From Clostridiales bacterium (lineage in GTDB: Bacteria > Bacillota > Clostridia > Christensenellales > Christensenellaceae): a stretch of DNA of 5,498 bases. The position numbers and the translations under genes are program-made. A model generated the notes under the pieces. The model saw only the letters and a list, made by a program, of their open reading frames with translations, did no database searches and had not been told where the DNA came from. How positions within the stretch are numbered: position 1 is the first letter of the stretch; the number at the start of each line of letters is the position of its first letter. This document shows positions 4,426-5,498 of this stretch, piece by piece. The stretch covers positions 1 to 5,498 of the forward strand of contig JAHZHM010000331.1 in NCBI GenBank assembly GCA_019420265.1, written 5' to 3'.

Positions 4426-5498
4426 TTGTCGGAGCTTAGGATAGATGCGCAGATGTTCCGGGATATGGTGATCTCTGCCGCAAACTATTTGGAAAAAAAT
4501 AAGCAAAATCTAAACGATCTGAATGTTTTCCCGGTGCCGGACGGCGATACGGGGACGAACATGATGATGACGCTGATTTCTGCGGCAAAAGAAGTCAATG
4601 CCTGCCAGACGCAGGACGTCGGAAAAATGGTACAGGCCTTTGGCGATGGCGCATTGAAAGGTGCGAGAGGAAACTCTGGCGTCATTCTTTCCCAGCTTTT
4701 CCGGGGATTTTCTAAGAGCGTCCCCAAAGAGCAGAAAACGCTGGATGCACAGGACTTTGCCCGGGCAATCGAGATGGGCGTCGAGGCGGCGTATAAGGCT
4801 GTGATGAAGCCCAAAGAGGGTACGATTTTAACAGTCGCCAAAAGCATGGCAAAGGAAGCCAGAAAACAGGCGGATGCGGGCGCAGAGCTGCTGGATCTGA
4901 TCGAGGCTGTCATTGGCGCTGGCGAGAAAATGCTTCAAAAGACGCCCGAGCTGTTGCCTGTGCTCAAAGAGGCCGGAGTTGTCGATGCGGGCGGCGCTGG
5001 GCTGATTGTCATCTATAAGGGCTTTAAAATGGCCATGGATGGCGAGGAAATCACGACGGTGCTGGATCTTTCGCTTCCCAAGCAGATTCCGGCTTCTGCC
5101 ATGCAGGATATCAGCACGGCGGAAATCGAATTTGGCTATTGCACTGAATTTTTCATCACGCATACAAAGGATGTTACCGAAGAGACCATCGAGCAGTTGC
5201 GCGATAAGCTTCTGGCCATTGGAGACAGCCTAGTTGTCGTGGGCGATCCGGAGCTGATCAAAGTGCATGTGCATACAAATATGCCGGGCAAAGTGCTGCA
5301 ATATGCGCTGGAATTGGGCCAGCTTTCTAAGATCAAGATCGATAATATGCGCGAACAGCACCAGTCGCTGACAGGGCTTTCCCCTGTGGAAGAAGAAAAG
5401 CCCCAAAAGCAGATTGCGGTGGTGGCTGTTTCTGCTGGAGACGGTCTGGGCGCAATTTTTAAAGATTGCCTGGTGGATGAGCTCGTAGAAGGCGGCCA
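4426..5498 (+). CDS. fakA: Fatty acid kinase catalytic subunit FakA (DhaL/DAK2 domain, YloV-like; partial, C-terminus off the right edge)
   Basis: FakA transfers phosphate from ATP to fatty acids held by a FakB protein, feeding acyl-phosphate into phospholipid synthesis. The window holds 357 codons of a protein usually near 550. The N-terminal DhaL-type kinase domain shows FPVPDGDTGTNM (35-46, with Asp39 and Asp41 for metal-ATP), GARGNSGVILSQLFRG (79-94), PKEGTIL (129-135) and VDAGGAGL (186-193). The middle domain has FGYCTEFFI (236-244) and KVHVHTN (279-285); C239, H281 and H283 correspond to the zinc site described in Staphylococcus FakA. The C-terminal domain, which engages FakB in the known family, begins near 325 (QKQIAVVAVSAGDG) and is cut. 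I chose TTG 4426: GAGGAGG (4412-4418) is 7 nt upstream, whereas ATG 4420 is only 1 nt from it, and MSELRIDAQMF fits the family N-terminus. No fakB is visible. Confidence 0.93.
   Translation, partial: MSELRIDAQMFRDMVISAANYLEKNKQNLNDLNVFPVPDGDTGTNMMMTLISAAKEVNACQTQDVGKMVQAFGDGALKGARGNSGVILSQLFRGFSKSVPKEQKTLDAQDFARAIEMGVEAAYKAVMKPKEGTILTVAKSMAKEARKQADAGAELLDLIEAVIGAGEKMLQKTPELLPVLKEAGVVDAGGAGLIVIYKGFKMAMDGEEITTVLDLSLPKQIPASAMQDISTAEIEFGYCTEFFITHTKDVTEETIEQLRDKLLAIGDSLVVVGDPELIKVHVHTNMPGKVLQYALELGQLSKIKIDNMREQHQSLTGLSPVEEEKPQKQIAVVAVSAGDGLGAIFKDCLVDELVEGG

Noticed and set aside
4485..4913. Minus-strand open frames opposite fakA (also 4828-5163 and 5136-5336)
   Set aside because: They mirror the conserved DhaL-domain coding sequence and lack start signals.
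1..5498. CRISPR arrays, tRNA or rRNA genes, insertion sequences, phage or toxin-antitoxin modules
   Set aside because: I saw no spaced repeats, cloverleaf sequences, transposase motifs or terminal inverted repeats; the window reads as core chromosome.

Overview
The window looks like chromosomal DNA from an endospore-forming Firmicute of the class Clostridia. The evidence is a SpoVM-type micro-gene, a DUF3842 protein (a family I know mainly from Clostridia), strong GGAGG ribosome-binding sites, TTGACA/TATAAT-type promoters, and the order spoVM > < rpmB / asp23-like (yloU) > fakA-like (yloV) >. Bacillus subtilis has the same order. In B. subtilis, rsgA, rpe and thiN precede spoVM; here that side holds unrelated genes.

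Layout. Positions 1-2113 (minus strand) hold the first 704 codons of a large repair protein that runs off the left edge. It is an endonuclease Q-like PHP nuclease with a zinc knuckle, joined by a linker to a UvrD/Rep-type superfamily 1 helicase. The linker starts with QLSFF, which resembles a sliding-clamp-binding motif. Positions 2114-2337 are a divergent promoter region with a perfect 11-bp tandem repeat (TTTAAG-N5-TTTAAG) that looks like an OmpR-family response-regulator site. Positions 2338-2718 (plus) encode a small lipoprotein with a lipocalin-like GTTWKL start. It converges on a DUF3842 gene (2783-3199, minus), and a bidirectional terminator lies between them. After a second divergent intergenic region, positions 3360-3597 (plus) carry two very small genes: a 50-residue two-helix membrane protein and a 21-codon spoVM. 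They converge on rpmB (3667-3858, minus), again with a shared terminator. Divergent from rpmB, a strong promoter drives an Asp23/YloU gene (4046-4405) and a fatty-acid kinase FakA gene (from 4426, TTG start), which is cut by the right edge.

How the genes fit together. The Asp23-like protein and FakA form an envelope/lipid operon: FakA phosphorylates FakB-bound fatty acids, and Asp23 proteins are linked to membrane or envelope stress. SpoVM and probably the small membrane protein act in spore coat and cortex formation. The EndoQ-helicase should act on deaminated or abasic DNA. L28 is housekeeping. Transcription direction changes in blocks: minus, plus, minus, plus, minus, plus. Each divergent gap carries promoter or regulatory sequence and each convergent gap carries a two-way terminator. 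The points most worth following up are the EndoQ-helicase fusion with its possible clamp motif, the direct-repeat operator before the lipoprotein, and the easily missed micro-genes at 3360-3597.
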